DNA from: Adlercreutzia hattorii
GTDB lineage: Bacteria > Actinomycetota > Coriobacteriia > Coriobacteriales > Eggerthellaceae
Assembly (NCBI RefSeq): GCF_011405655.1
Contig: NZ_AP022829.1
Location: forward strand, 1,907,001-1,971,000
Length of the DNA stretch: 64,000 bases
Direction: 5' to 3'
The first letter of the stretch is position 1. Every line of letters begins with the position of its first letter. Below the pieces are notes generated by a model, which saw only the letters and a program-made list of their open reading frames with translations, ran no database searches and was not told where the DNA came from. This document shows, one piece after another, positions 19,570 to 28,434 of this stretch. The position numbers and the translations under genes were made by a program.

Positions 19570-21389
19570 CGGCCCTCCTTCTCGCAGAAAGCAGTTTCGC
19601 CAGATACTGGTTGCGCCGACGCGATCCCCTCGCAGATCACGGGCGCTGCGGTTTCTGAAAGCCGTTCGGTCACGATGGCCTCGGCGACGCGCAGGCCGTC
19701 CACGGCGGCGCTCGTGATGCCGCCGGCGTAGCCCGCGCCCTCGCCGCAAGGGTACAGACCGCCGATATTCGACTGAAAGCGGTCGTCGCGGACGATGCGC
19801 ACGGGGCTCGAGCTGCGGGCCTCTACGGCAGTCATGACAGCACCGGCATCGGAGAAGCCATGCAGCTTGCGGTTCAGGGTCGGCAGCGCCTCGGCGAGGG
19901 CGTCGGCCACAAACGGTGGCAGGCAATCGCGTAGGTCGCGCCAGGCCACGCCACGCGGGTAGGTGGGCGCCACCGTGGCACTCGGAACGTCCGCGGCTTT
20001 CGCGAGGAAGCCGCCGACGGTCTGGGCTGGGGCGGTATACGGCGGGCAAAGTGCGCCGACAGATTCCGAAGAAGCGTCGGCACCTTCCGCGTCGTCAGCC
20101 ATCAACCCGCGCCCGAGAAGGTAGGCATCCCGTTCCAGCTGACGCTGGAAGGCGACCCCTTCCAGGGGGTCGTCGCCGGGCAAATCGTCGGGGCGCACCT
20201 CCACGAGCAGCGCCGCGTTAGCATTGGTCCCGGCGCGGGCGTGGCGGCTCATGCCGTTCACGCAGAGCAGCCCCTCCTCGCTGGCGGCCGCCACCACCTC
20301 CCCGCCCGGACACATGCAGAAACTGTAGACGCCCCGGCCGTCGTCGGTCTTCACCGCCAGCTTGTAGTCGGCCGCCCCGAGGGCCGCATGACCAGCGGCT
20401 GGCCCGTACTGGGCCTCGTTCACGAGAGCCTGGGGATGTTCAATGCGCACGCCCACGGCGAAGGGCTTGCGGGCCATGTCCGCCCCGGCCTCGCAAACCA
20501 TTTGGAAGGTGTCACGCGCGGAGTGCCCGCAGGCCAGCACGACGCAATCGGTGGCGAAGACTTCCGCCGCTCCCGTGCGCTCATCGACGAGGCGAACGGC
20601 AGTGACGCGCGCTTCGCCATCTTCGCCGCCAACCTCATCCACAGCATCAGCGACGCCCGGACGATCAGCAGCTCCGCCCTCAAGCACAAGGCCGTCGAGG
20701 CGCGTAAGGAACCGTACCTCTCCCCCCGCCTCCTCGATGGCCCGACGCAGGTTGCGCACGACGCCGACGAGCAGGTCGGTGCCAATGTGCGGCTTGGCGT
20801 CCACGAGAATGTCCTCCGGGGCGCCGGCTTCCACGAAGGCCTCCAGCACATGGCGGATATGGGGCGACTTGATACCGGTGTTCAGCTTGCCGTCGGAAAA
20901 CGTGCCCGCACCGCCCTCGCCGAACTGGATGTTCGTGCGCGTATCGAGCGGCGCGCCGGCGTTGAAGGCCTCGACGATTTCCACACGCTCGTCCACCGAC
21001 GCCCCGCGCTCTACCACGAGCGGCCGCAACCCGGCACGGGCCAGATACAGCGCGCAGAACAGCCCCGCCGGCCCCGCCCCGACTACGACGGGCCGCAAGC
21101 CAATCGGCTCTACGCGCGGTATCGAAAGAGGCTCAGGGGACTCGTAGGCCCTAACCGTCACACCCTTCGCCGGCTGAGGTGCAGCGCCCTCCGCCAGTTC
21201 AACCGCCGCCGTCACAACCCCGTGCACGTTCGACTTCTTCCGCGCATCGATCGACCGCTTCAGCAGCTTCACCTCGGTGACAGCGCCCACCTTCACCCCA
21301 AGCGCCCGCGCGATTTCCCGGCGGAAGAGCGATTCGTTTTCTGGCAGGAGAGCATCAAGAGAAACCGGAACATTGGAAGCCTGAATCAT
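19566..21389 (-). CDS. FAD-dependent oxidoreductase, COG2509 type
   Basis: This flavoprotein of about 607 aa has a dinucleotide fold VVVGAGPAGLFCALYLARAG near residue 100 and an N-terminal domain that precedes it in this family. Other family segments are TNIQFGEGGAGTFSDGKLNTG, FCMCPGG and the FAD-closing GLYPCGEGAGYAGGI. The reaction is unknown. ATG at 21389 overlaps the preceding stop (ATGA), and the gene's own stop overlaps tsaC the same way. Confidence 0.88.
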   Translation of the reverse strand: MIQASNVPVSLDALLPENESLFRREIARALGVKVGAVTEVKLLKRSIDARKKSNVHGVVTAAVELAEGAAPQPAKGVTVRAYESPEPLSIPRVEPIGLRPVVVGAGPAGLFCALYLARAGLRPLVVERGASVDERVEIVEAFNAGAPLDTRTNIQFGEGGAGTFSDGKLNTGIKSPHIRHVLEAFVEAGAPEDILVDAKPHIGTDLLVGVVRNLRRAIEEAGGEVRFLTRLDGLVLEGGAADRPGVADAVDEVGGEDGEARVTAVRLVDERTGAAEVFATDCVVLACGHSARDTFQMVCEAGADMARKPFAVGVRIEHPQALVNEAQYGPAAGHAALGAADYKLAVKTDDGRGVYSFCMCPGGEVVAAASEEGLLCVNGMSRHARAGTNANAALLVEVRPDDLPGDDPLEGVAFQRQLERDAYLLGRGLMADDAEGADASSESVGALCPPYTAPAQTVGGFLAKAADVPSATVAPTYPRGVAWRDLRDCLPPFVADALAEALPTLNRKLHGFSDAGAVMTAVEARSSSPVRIVRDDRFQSNIGGLYPCGEGAGYAGGITSAAVDGLRVAEAIVTERLSETAAPVICEGIASAQPVSGETAFCEKEGR

Positions 21390-22738
21390 GCACGTAACCT
21401 TCCAGCCGCCGACCAGCCGGCGAGCAGCCCCGAGGCCCAAGCCCAATGCAGGTTGAAGCCACCGCACGCCGCATCCACGTCCAGCGCCTCGCCGACAACG
21501 TAGAGCCCCGGCACGCGGCGCACCTCGCAGGTGCGGTCGTCCACCGCCCGGACGCTCACGCCCCCGCGGTGCACCTGGCACTGCCGCACGTCGCCGAGCC
21601 CCGTCACGGGCAGGCGCAGACCCTTCAGCACCGGCGCCATGACGGTCGTCTCCCCCTTCGCCACGGGGCGCGCCCCGTCCAGCGCCGCCGCTTCCAACAG
21701 CACATCGGCCACCGGCGCGAGCACCATGCCGCGCAGCATATCGTCCCACGTCACATCGTGCCCGAGCGAAGCGCGCAGCATCTTGCGGCGCCGGTTGAGG
21801 AACGCCTCCATGTCGCACAGGCGCACCCAGGGCACGAAATCCACGGCGAGCACGTCGCCGGGTTCAGCCAGGCGGCTCAGGTTGAAGGCGGCGATGCCCG
21901 AGACGCCGTACTTGCGGAACATCACCTCGCCCACCTCGCGGGACGCCAAGCGCTCGCCCTCGTGGGTGTCCATCGGAAGGCCGTGGCGGCCGCGCTCCTC
22001 GGGCGGCGTCTCCTCGCCGGGGCGCCACAGTTCCAGCGCCCCGCGCACGCGGATGTTGTCGAGGCGCCGCGGCCAGCGCGGCTCGGTAGCCAGCGGGCCC
22101 AACGTCGGCTCCGGCTCACGGAAGGGAACACCCTTGGGCAGAAGCCCGCGCGCGACTGAACCGCCCACGGCCACGATGACCGCGTCGGCCCGCTCGAAGC
22201 GCCCGTCGGCCAGGCGCAGCGTGAACGGCGAGCCCTCGGCGCGCGGCGGCTCCACGGCCGCGACCTCGCATTCCACGCGCTCTTCCACCCCTGCTGCAGT
22301 GCAGGCCGCTCGCAGGCAATCGAGCACGGACGCGGCCTTGTTCGCCAAGGGGTACAGCCGCCCCTCCCCTTCCTCGCGCCACATGAGCCCGTGATCGGAG
22401 AAGAACCCCAGCACGCCGTTCGGATAGGCGGTGCTCGTCTTGGCCTGGGACGGCACGTGCCCGTGCGCCTGACCCTCGAATTCCAAAAGCACACGCCTCA
22501 CGAATGCGGCGTTGCGGTAGTCTCCCTCGCCGGGTCGGGCATTCGAGAAGTTGCACCGCCCGTTGCCCGTCGCCAGAATGGAGCGCCCCACCCGGTCGAA
22601 CGCCTCGTACACGACGACCCGCGCCGCGCCCTCCGCATCTCGCACGGCCTCGCCAGCCGCCACGGCTGCCGCCAGCCCGGAGGCCCCGCCGCCTATGATC
22701 GCAATCGTTTTCGCTTCGCCCACGCCGCTTCCGTTCAC
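21386..22738 (-). CDS. HI0933/BaiN-like flavoprotein
   Basis: This flavoprotein of about 450 aa has the FAD fold IAIIGGGASGLAAAVAAG and the family signature GNGRCNFSN. The end is GGFNLHWAWASGLLAGWSAAG, as in HI0933-like proteins. BaiN, a relative in bile-acid-transforming clostridia, has been proposed to act on bile acids; nothing here shows that activity. The start is uncertain: GTG at 22738 or 22723. It heads a four-gene chain of ATGA overlaps. Confidence 0.85.
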   Translation of the reverse strand: MNGSGVGEAKTIAIIGGGASGLAAAVAAGEAVRDAEGAARVVVYEAFDRVGRSILATGNGRCNFSNARPGEGDYRNAAFVRRVLLEFEGQAHGHVPSQAKTSTAYPNGVLGFFSDHGLMWREEGEGRLYPLANKAASVLDCLRAACTAAGVEERVECEVAAVEPPRAEGSPFTLRLADGRFERADAVIVAVGGSVARGLLPKGVPFREPEPTLGPLATEPRWPRRLDNIRVRGALELWRPGEETPPEERGRHGLPMDTHEGERLASREVGEVMFRKYGVSGIAAFNLSRLAEPGDVLAVDFVPWVRLCDMEAFLNRRRKMLRASLGHDVTWDDMLRGMVLAPVADVLLEAAALDGARPVAKGETTVMAPVLKGLRLPVTGLGDVRQCQVHRGGVSVRAVDDRTCEVRRVPGLYVVGEALDVDAACGGFNLHWAWASGLLAGWSAAGRLRA

Positions 22739-22814
22739 TCGCTTCCCGCTGTGATCTATGCTAGAATACGACCAACGGACCAGCCTGAGGTAGAGTGCAG
22801 GCGGCACCGTCGTT

Positions 22815-22850
22815 TAGTCGGGACCGCTAGTTGGCGCTAGCGGTCCTTCC
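22815..22850 (-). terminator. Hairpin after the 37-aa peptide gene
   Basis: A 10-bp stem (GGACCGCTAG and its complement around 22821-22846) overlaps the last codons of the small gene at 22837. No long thymine run follows. Confidence 0.45.
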
Positions 22851-22950
22851 TATGTCGGCCCCTCCTGAGCGTCTCGGAGAACGCAACCGCCTCCCTCAGC
22901 AACCCAACGACTGCAGTCGCCAGGCGCACGACGAAAACGAAGACGTCCAA
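22837..22950 (-). CDS. 37-aa hydrophobic peptide with basic tail (putative)
   Basis: A strong AAAGGAGGTGA lies 5 bases before a TTG start. The peptide begins MDVFVFVVRLATAVVGLL, a likely membrane helix, and ends in a basic tail (LRRGRHRKDR). The stop falls within a hairpin. Size, topology and tight hairpin recall type I toxin peptides, but no antisense RNA could be identified. The surrounding gap (22739-23084) holds no other gene. Confidence 0.5.
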   Translation of the reverse strand: MDVFVFVVRLATAVVGLLREAVAFSETLRRGRHRKDR

Positions 22951-23084
22951 GCGATTCACCTCCTTTCGTAAAAGAAGGCACCGCCTGGCGCTCAGGACTT
23001 ACGGCCCGTCGGCCATCTGGCCATTCTAGCACGAGCGCCCCGCATGGCAGGGCGCTCGCTCATGACACACTATGTCGCTAAAAC

Positions 23085-24515
23085 CTACTTGCTGTCAAGC
23101 TGCGGGATGGGGGTCTCGTCGCGCTCGTCGAGATTGTGCTCGTAGACGTAGTGCTTCGTCTCCTTCGCGATGAGCCCGGAGAGCAGCAACACCATGATGA
23201 TATTCGGGATGGCCATAAGGGCGTTGGTGATGTCGGAGACGGTCCAGACCACCTCGCCCACGCCGATGGCCCCGAGAAACGCCACCGCCACATAGAGCAC
23301 CTGGTAGGGGCGGATGGCGCGCTTGCCGAACAGGTAGGTGACGCAGCGGTTGCCATAGTAGGACCAGCCCAGGATAGTGGAGTAGGCGAACAGAATCATA
23401 CCGAAGATGAGGATGGGCGTGCCGATGTAGGGGATGCTCGCGAAGGCCGCGCTGGACAGCTGAGCGCCGGCGCTGATGTCGCCGGCCATGACCGCGGCGT
23501 TCAGATCGGCGTTGCCGAGCATGGTGGACACGAGCACGAGACCGGTGAGCAGGCAGATGATGACGGTGTCCCAGAAGGTGCCGGTCATGGACACGAGCGC
23601 CTGGCGCGCCGGATTGCGCGTGGAGGCCGCCGAGGCCACGATGGGCGCCGAGCCCAGGCCCGACTCGTTGGAGAACAGGCCACGCGCGCAGCCGAACTGC
23701 AGCGCCAGCATAAGGCCGCTGCCGAGCGCGCCGCCGAAGGCCGCCTTGGCCGTGAAGGCGCTCTCCACGATAAGGCAGAGGGCCGGCCAGACGAACTCCC
23801 AGTTCATGCCGAGGATGACAACGCAGCCCCAGATGTAGGCGATGGCCATGAAGGGCACGAGCTTCTCGCACACATTCGAGATGACCTTCACGCCGCCGAA
23901 GATGACGACCGACACCATGATGACGATGGCAAGCCCGATGCCCCAGGCGGGCACGCCGGGCAGGTTCGTGGAGATGACCTCAGTCATGGCCGAGGACTGC
24001 ACGGCCGAGCCGATGCCGAAGGACGCGATGGCCGCGAACAGGGCGAAGGCCCCGGCGCCGAGCAGCGCCCACCACGGCGTCTTGCCGTCCTTGTCGGTGA
24101 AGCCGCGCTTCCACGCGTACATGGCACCGCCGAGCATGTCGCCGTTGTGGTCCTTCACGCGGTACTTCACGGCGGCGAAGGTCTCGGAGTACTTCGTGGC
24201 AATGCCGAACACGCCGGTGATCCACATCCAGAACACCGCGCCCGGGCCGCCCGCGATGATGGCTGTGCCCACGCCGACGATGTTGCCGGTGCCGATGGTG
24301 GCCGACAGCGCCGTGCACAAGGCGCCGAACTGGCTGATGTCGCCGGGAGCGTCGGGGTCCTTCGTAACCGACAGCTTGATGGCCGTGGGCAGCTTGCGCT
24401 GGATGAAGCCGGTGCGGAAGGTCAGAAAGATGTGCGACCCCAGCAGCAGCACGAGCATCGGCGGCCCCCAAACGAAGGCGTCGATGCTGTTGATGACGTC
24501 AACGATCATGTCCAT
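23085..24515 (-). CDS. Sodium:alanine/glycine symporter (AGCS family), copy 1
   Basis: This 476-aa protein has about 11 membrane helices and imports alanine or glycine with sodium. Family features are the amphipathic start FRTGFIQRKLP, the ion-site stretch ALSATIGTGNIVGVGTAI, and GLFSNESGLGSAPI. GAGGAG precedes the ATG. It has its own promoter and a palindromic operator candidate upstream (24616-24645). It has the same length as the next gene upstream, a tandem paralogue. Confidence 0.93.
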   Translation of the reverse strand: MDMIVDVINSIDAFVWGPPMLVLLLGSHIFLTFRTGFIQRKLPTAIKLSVTKDPDAPGDISQFGALCTALSATIGTGNIVGVGTAIIAGGPGAVFWMWITGVFGIATKYSETFAAVKYRVKDHNGDMLGGAMYAWKRGFTDKDGKTPWWALLGAGAFALFAAIASFGIGSAVQSSAMTEVISTNLPGVPAWGIGLAIVIMVSVVIFGGVKVISNVCEKLVPFMAIAYIWGCVVILGMNWEFVWPALCLIVESAFTAKAAFGGALGSGLMLALQFGCARGLFSNESGLGSAPIVASAASTRNPARQALVSMTGTFWDTVIICLLTGLVLVSTMLGNADLNAAVMAGDISAGAQLSSAAFASIPYIGTPILIFGMILFAYSTILGWSYYGNRCVTYLFGKRAIRPYQVLYVAVAFLGAIGVGEVVWTVSDITNALMAIPNIIMVLLLSGLIAKETKHYVYEHNLDERDETPIPQLDSK

Positions 24516-24615
24516 GTGGCGGTTCTCCTCTCAGTGAGCCATGTGGCGGGACTTTAAAGCCAGCGGCTCGGCGCGGCGGTCCCGGCGAGGCGAGACGCGC
24601 TCATCGGGCCTTCGC

Positions 24616-24645
24616 ACTTTAACGTGCTAAAGTAGCCGCATTATA
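24616..24645 (-). promoter_or_regulatory. Promoter -10 and palindromic operator candidate for AGCS copy 1
   Basis: On the minus strand TATAAT (24640-24645) is followed at the expected start point by an 18-base imperfect palindrome, ACTTTAGCACGTTAAAGT (24616-24633). A good -35 is lacking. A repressor bound here would block initiation. Confidence 0.5.
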
Positions 24646-24782
24646 GAGGGAGAAGTTAAGCGCTTTTGTTAACAATGGAAGAATTCCCCGCAAGCGGTAC
24701 GTCGCAGGCGACACGCCTCAGGCAGCATCCTGAGCACTTTCGGTCTTTCTGGACAAAAAGAGGAAAAGTGATCTCACATTCC

Positions 24783-26213
24783 TTAAAGCTGCGAGCCCTT
24801 TACGCGAGGCACGGGCTCGCCGTACTCCTCGTCGAGGTTGCCATCGTAGACGTAGTGCCTGGTCTCCCGGGCGATCATACCCGACAACAGCAGGATGACG
24901 ATAATGTTGGGAATGGCCATCAGCGCGTTGCCGATGTCCGAGATGGTCCACACCACGTCCCCCACCCCGATGGCGCCGAAGAAGGCCACGGCCACGTAGA
25001 TCACCTGGTACGGCTTGATGCCGCGGGGCCCGAACAGATAGGCCACGCAGCGGTTGCCGTAATAGGACCAGCCGAGGATGGTGGAATAGGCGAAGGCGCA
25101 CATGCCGAGCACGAGCACCGGCGTCCCGAACACGGGGATCTCGGCGAAGGCGGCGCTCGCGAGGGCGGCCCCGGTGAAGATGGAGGGGTTGGCCAAGATG
25201 TCCTCGCCGATCTCGGGGTGCACGATCATGGTGGACACGAGCACGAGCCCCGTGAGCAGGCAGATGACGCCCGTGGACCAAAACGCGCCGGTCATGGAGA
25301 TGAGCGCCTGGTCGGCGGGGTTCTTCGTCTTGGCCGCAGCCGCCACGATGGGGGCGGTGCCCAGGCCGGACTCGTTGGAGAAGAGCCCTCGCGCGCAACC
25401 GAACTGCAGGGCCATAATCAGGCCCGAGCCCACGGCGCCCCCAAAGGCCGCCTTCGGCGTGAAGGCGCACTCCAGGATGAGCCCCACCGCCTCTCCCAGC
25501 ACCGGCGCGTTCATGCCCATGATAACGAGGCAGCCGAGCGCATAAGCGCCGGCCATGATAGGCACGAGCCACTCGCACACCCGTGCGATGGAGTTCACGC
25601 CGCCGAAGATGACCGCCGCCACGGCCACGACGATCACAACGCCCACGGCCACGGCCGGAATGGCGGGCACCGACGAGGTGACGATGCCGGAGATGGCCGC
25701 CGCCTGCACCGCCGAGCCCGTTCCGATGGTGGCGATGACGGCGAAGGCAGCAAAGGACACGGCACCCAGCGTCGCCCACCACGGCACGCTACCGTCCGGC
25801 CGCGCGAAGGCGCGCTTCCACACGAACATGGCGCCGCCCAGCATGGCGCCGGACTTATCGCGCACGCGGTACTTCACGGCGGCGTAGGTCTCGACGTACT
25901 TGGTGGCGATGCCGAAGAGGCCCGCGATCCACATCCAGAAGATGGCGCCGGGGCCGCCGGCGAGCAGCGCCGTCGCCACGCCGACGATGGAGCCGGTGCC
26001 GATGGTGGCGGCGAGCGCCGTGGCCAGGGCCCCGAAGCTGGAGATGTCCCCCTTGCCCGACGGGTCGCGGCGCACCGACATGCGGATGGCCTGCGGCAGC
26101 TTGCGCTGGATGAACCCCGTGCGGAACGTCAGGTAGATGTGCGTGCCGAGCAACAGCGCGATCATCGCCGGGCCCCACACGACAGAGTCGATGGTTGTAA
26201 GAAGTTCAGTCAT
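24783..26213 (-). CDS. Sodium:alanine/glycine symporter (AGCS family), copy 2
   Basis: This 476-aa paralogue of the next gene shares FRTGFIQRKLPQAIRMS, ALAATIGTGSIVGVATAL and GLFSNESGLGTAPI, but is clearly diverged. There is no ribosome-binding site; a TACAAT hexamer ends 7 bases before the ATG, so the mRNA may be leaderless. Two copies with separate control suggest different substrates or growth conditions. Confidence 0.93.
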   Translation of the reverse strand: MTELLTTIDSVVWGPAMIALLLGTHIYLTFRTGFIQRKLPQAIRMSVRRDPSGKGDISSFGALATALAATIGTGSIVGVATALLAGGPGAIFWMWIAGLFGIATKYVETYAAVKYRVRDKSGAMLGGAMFVWKRAFARPDGSVPWWATLGAVSFAAFAVIATIGTGSAVQAAAISGIVTSSVPAIPAVAVGVVIVVAVAAVIFGGVNSIARVCEWLVPIMAGAYALGCLVIMGMNAPVLGEAVGLILECAFTPKAAFGGAVGSGLIMALQFGCARGLFSNESGLGTAPIVAAAAKTKNPADQALISMTGAFWSTGVICLLTGLVLVSTMIVHPEIGEDILANPSIFTGAALASAAFAEIPVFGTPVLVLGMCAFAYSTILGWSYYGNRCVAYLFGPRGIKPYQVIYVAVAFFGAIGVGDVVWTISDIGNALMAIPNIIVILLLSGMIARETRHYVYDGNLDEEYGEPVPRVKGSQL

Positions 26214-26220
26214 AGGTGCG

Positions 26221-26226
26221 ATTGTA
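26221..26226 (-). promoter_or_regulatory. -10 element placed for a leaderless mRNA
   Basis: TACAAT on the minus strand is 7 bases from the ATG of the AGCS copy 2 gene, so transcription would begin at or next to the start codon. No convincing -35 is seen. Confidence 0.4.
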
Positions 26227-26420
26227 CTGCATCGAGGGGCCTTCCGCGCGCAATGCGCCGAATGTCAACAAAGTGAGGGACAGCGCAAGCTCTTTGCCAG
26301 GTAATGAAAGACTCCGACGCAAAGCGCCGAAAGCGGCACAGCCTTGGGGAGGGAGTCCGGTCGCGCCGCTCTCGGCAATCCGCTGGCGCAAGAACGCCAG
26401 GGCTCGTAAGTTGCTACCGC

Positions 26421-28247
26421 CTAAATATCGCCGCAGATGGCCCGTGCGGCTTGGTAGGCCGTACCGCAAGCCATGGCCACGCCGCCGCCGGGGTTGCGGC
26501 AATCGCCATAGGTGCTGTCGCCGCCCAGTCCGCCAATGGTGCATCCAGCAGCATAAAGACCCGCAATGGGCCGCGCCTTCTCATCAAGAACCCGCATATT
26601 GGTGTCAACGGTCAAACCGCACATGGTGGACAGCACCGTACCACCCACCTTCATGCCGTAGAACGGGGGGTCTTGCACCTTGTTGAGCCATTCGGGTGCG
26701 TAGCTGTACACCTCATCGACACCCGCTTCGCACAGCTCGTTCCAGTTCTTCACCGCCGTGGAGAAGATGTCGGCGTCGAAGCCCAACGCCTCACCAAGTT
26801 CCTCGATCGTGTCAGCCTCGAATATGTAGCCCGCTTCGATTCCCTCGCGCATGCCGATGGTGTAGTCCTCATCGACCATGTCGCCCATGCGCTCGACGTT
26901 AGCCCCCGCGGCTTCCCAATGCTCGCGCGTGATGGGATTGCGGCAAATGAGCTGCTGCTTGCCTTCCGCCTCCCATCCCTTGATGACCTCATCGTAATGG
27001 GAGTCGCAAACCACGTAGCTCACGCAGCCGGGATTGTGCATATGGACACCGGCCTGTTTGGTAAAGCCGAGCGTAGTGACCGGGTAATAGGGGACGCGAT
27101 CACCCTTGATGTTGATGAGCATCCACGGCTGACGGGCGAACTGGACGTCGCCTTTGTATAGATAGCGGCCCCATGCGCCGCAGTCGACGCCTCCATCAAA
27201 AATAAAGGCGGAGTCATAACCCGAAATCGTGCCGCCGACGCCGAGGCCCATGCGAATGCCGTCGCCCTCGTCGGTGGAGGCGGCCGTGGAGTTCAGGCAG
27301 CGGCGAGCAACGTGCGGGACGTACTCCTCCAGCATATCCATATTGAAGGTCATGCCCCCTGTGGCCAACACCACGCCATCGTTGGCCTTCACGAACGACA
27401 CGTCGCCTGTGGCCTGAACGCCGACAACCCTGCCGTCCTCGACGACGAGCGCCGTGGCCGGCGTGAGAAAATGGAATACAGCACCCTGATCGAGGCAGAA
27501 ATTGTACAGGATTTCGAACACCGTGTAGTTCGCGCGGGCGATAAGGCTCCCCTGCTCCGAGCCCTCGGGGCATACGCCGGAAACGAAACCAGCGCTGCCG
27601 AACTCGGTCACCGGGCCCCAGGAGACGCCCACGGCTCCCATGTAGTCAATGGCATCCGGAATGCAGGCGGTCAGCGTCTCGAGCATGGGCTGAATGGGAG
27701 CGCAAGCACGCGGCCCCTCCTCGCCGTTGGGTAGCTCGCCCACATCGCCGCCGTTGGGCTTCACGTAGAACTTTTCCTTCCATTGGGCGCGCATGACCAT
27801 GGGATCGAGCGCCCCCATCTGCTCGAACTGCGCCGCCGCTTCGTCCTGACCGGCGGCCTTCATCTGGGCGGCAAGACCTTGATAGATGGCCTGCTGGGTC
27901 TTGGTTCCCATGACGCTGAAGTTGTCCGTCTCCTTCGAGCTGCCGCCCCAGGTGCTCGCCTTCTCCAAGACGACCACCTTCTTGCCGGCTTGCGCGGCAT
28001 AGGCTGCAGCGACCAAGCCGCCGCCCGTGCCCACCACGACTACATCGGCTTCCTCATCCCAGGACGCCGGCGCGGAGACGGCCTCGATGGGGCCGGCGGC
28101 GCTTCCCTTCGTGCTCGCAAGGCTCCCGCCCGAAGACGAGGCGGGCTGCGCACAGCCGTACAGCCCGGCTGCCGCCGTAATTGTGGCGGCCGCGCCCGTC
28201 AATCCCAGAAAGCTCCGCCGACTTATGCTCTTTTCGCTGCTCGTCAT
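26421..28247 (-). CDS. Tat-exported FAD-dependent reductase/dehydrogenase (fumarate reductase-like)
   Basis: This 608-aa protein begins MTSSEKSISRRSFLGLTG, a Tat signal with Arg10-Arg11, and may be a lipoprotein (LYGCAQ). A Rossmann FAD site VVVVGTGGGLVAAAYAAQAG follows, and the flavin-closing end is GLYAAGCTIGGLGGDSTYGDCRNPGGG. There is no heme motif, so electrons must come from a separate cytochrome; the triheme protein of this cluster is a candidate. Related proteins reduce fumarate-like or steroid-like acceptors. AAAGGAGG precedes the ATG. Substrate is unknown. Confidence 0.85.
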   Translation of the reverse strand: MTSSEKSISRRSFLGLTGAAATITAAAGLYGCAQPASSSGGSLASTKGSAAGPIEAVSAPASWDEEADVVVVGTGGGLVAAAYAAQAGKKVVVLEKASTWGGSSKETDNFSVMGTKTQQAIYQGLAAQMKAAGQDEAAAQFEQMGALDPMVMRAQWKEKFYVKPNGGDVGELPNGEEGPRACAPIQPMLETLTACIPDAIDYMGAVGVSWGPVTEFGSAGFVSGVCPEGSEQGSLIARANYTVFEILYNFCLDQGAVFHFLTPATALVVEDGRVVGVQATGDVSFVKANDGVVLATGGMTFNMDMLEEYVPHVARRCLNSTAASTDEGDGIRMGLGVGGTISGYDSAFIFDGGVDCGAWGRYLYKGDVQFARQPWMLINIKGDRVPYYPVTTLGFTKQAGVHMHNPGCVSYVVCDSHYDEVIKGWEAEGKQQLICRNPITREHWEAAGANVERMGDMVDEDYTIGMREGIEAGYIFEADTIEELGEALGFDADIFSTAVKNWNELCEAGVDEVYSYAPEWLNKVQDPPFYGMKVGGTVLSTMCGLTVDTNMRVLDEKARPIAGLYAAGCTIGGLGGDSTYGDCRNPGGGVAMACGTAYQAARAICGDI

Positions 28248-28434
28248 GAGCCAGCCCTCCTTTCGGTCGACCGCAGCCGACCTCTTGTCCTCTCGCGACC
28301 GCCTCATGCGGCCGCGAACCAGTCAAGCACCTTAAAAGAGGTCGAGCCATACACCGTTAGTGGGATTTGCGGCCTCCTCCCAACATCCCCCGAAAAGGTG
28401 AGCCGCGCATTCCCCGCAAAACACTCGGAACGGA

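Noticed and set aside
22850-23032. 60-codon minus-strand frame
   Set aside because: Different frame from the 37-aa peptide and lacking a ribosome-binding site; the strong site belongs to the TTG start at 22950.
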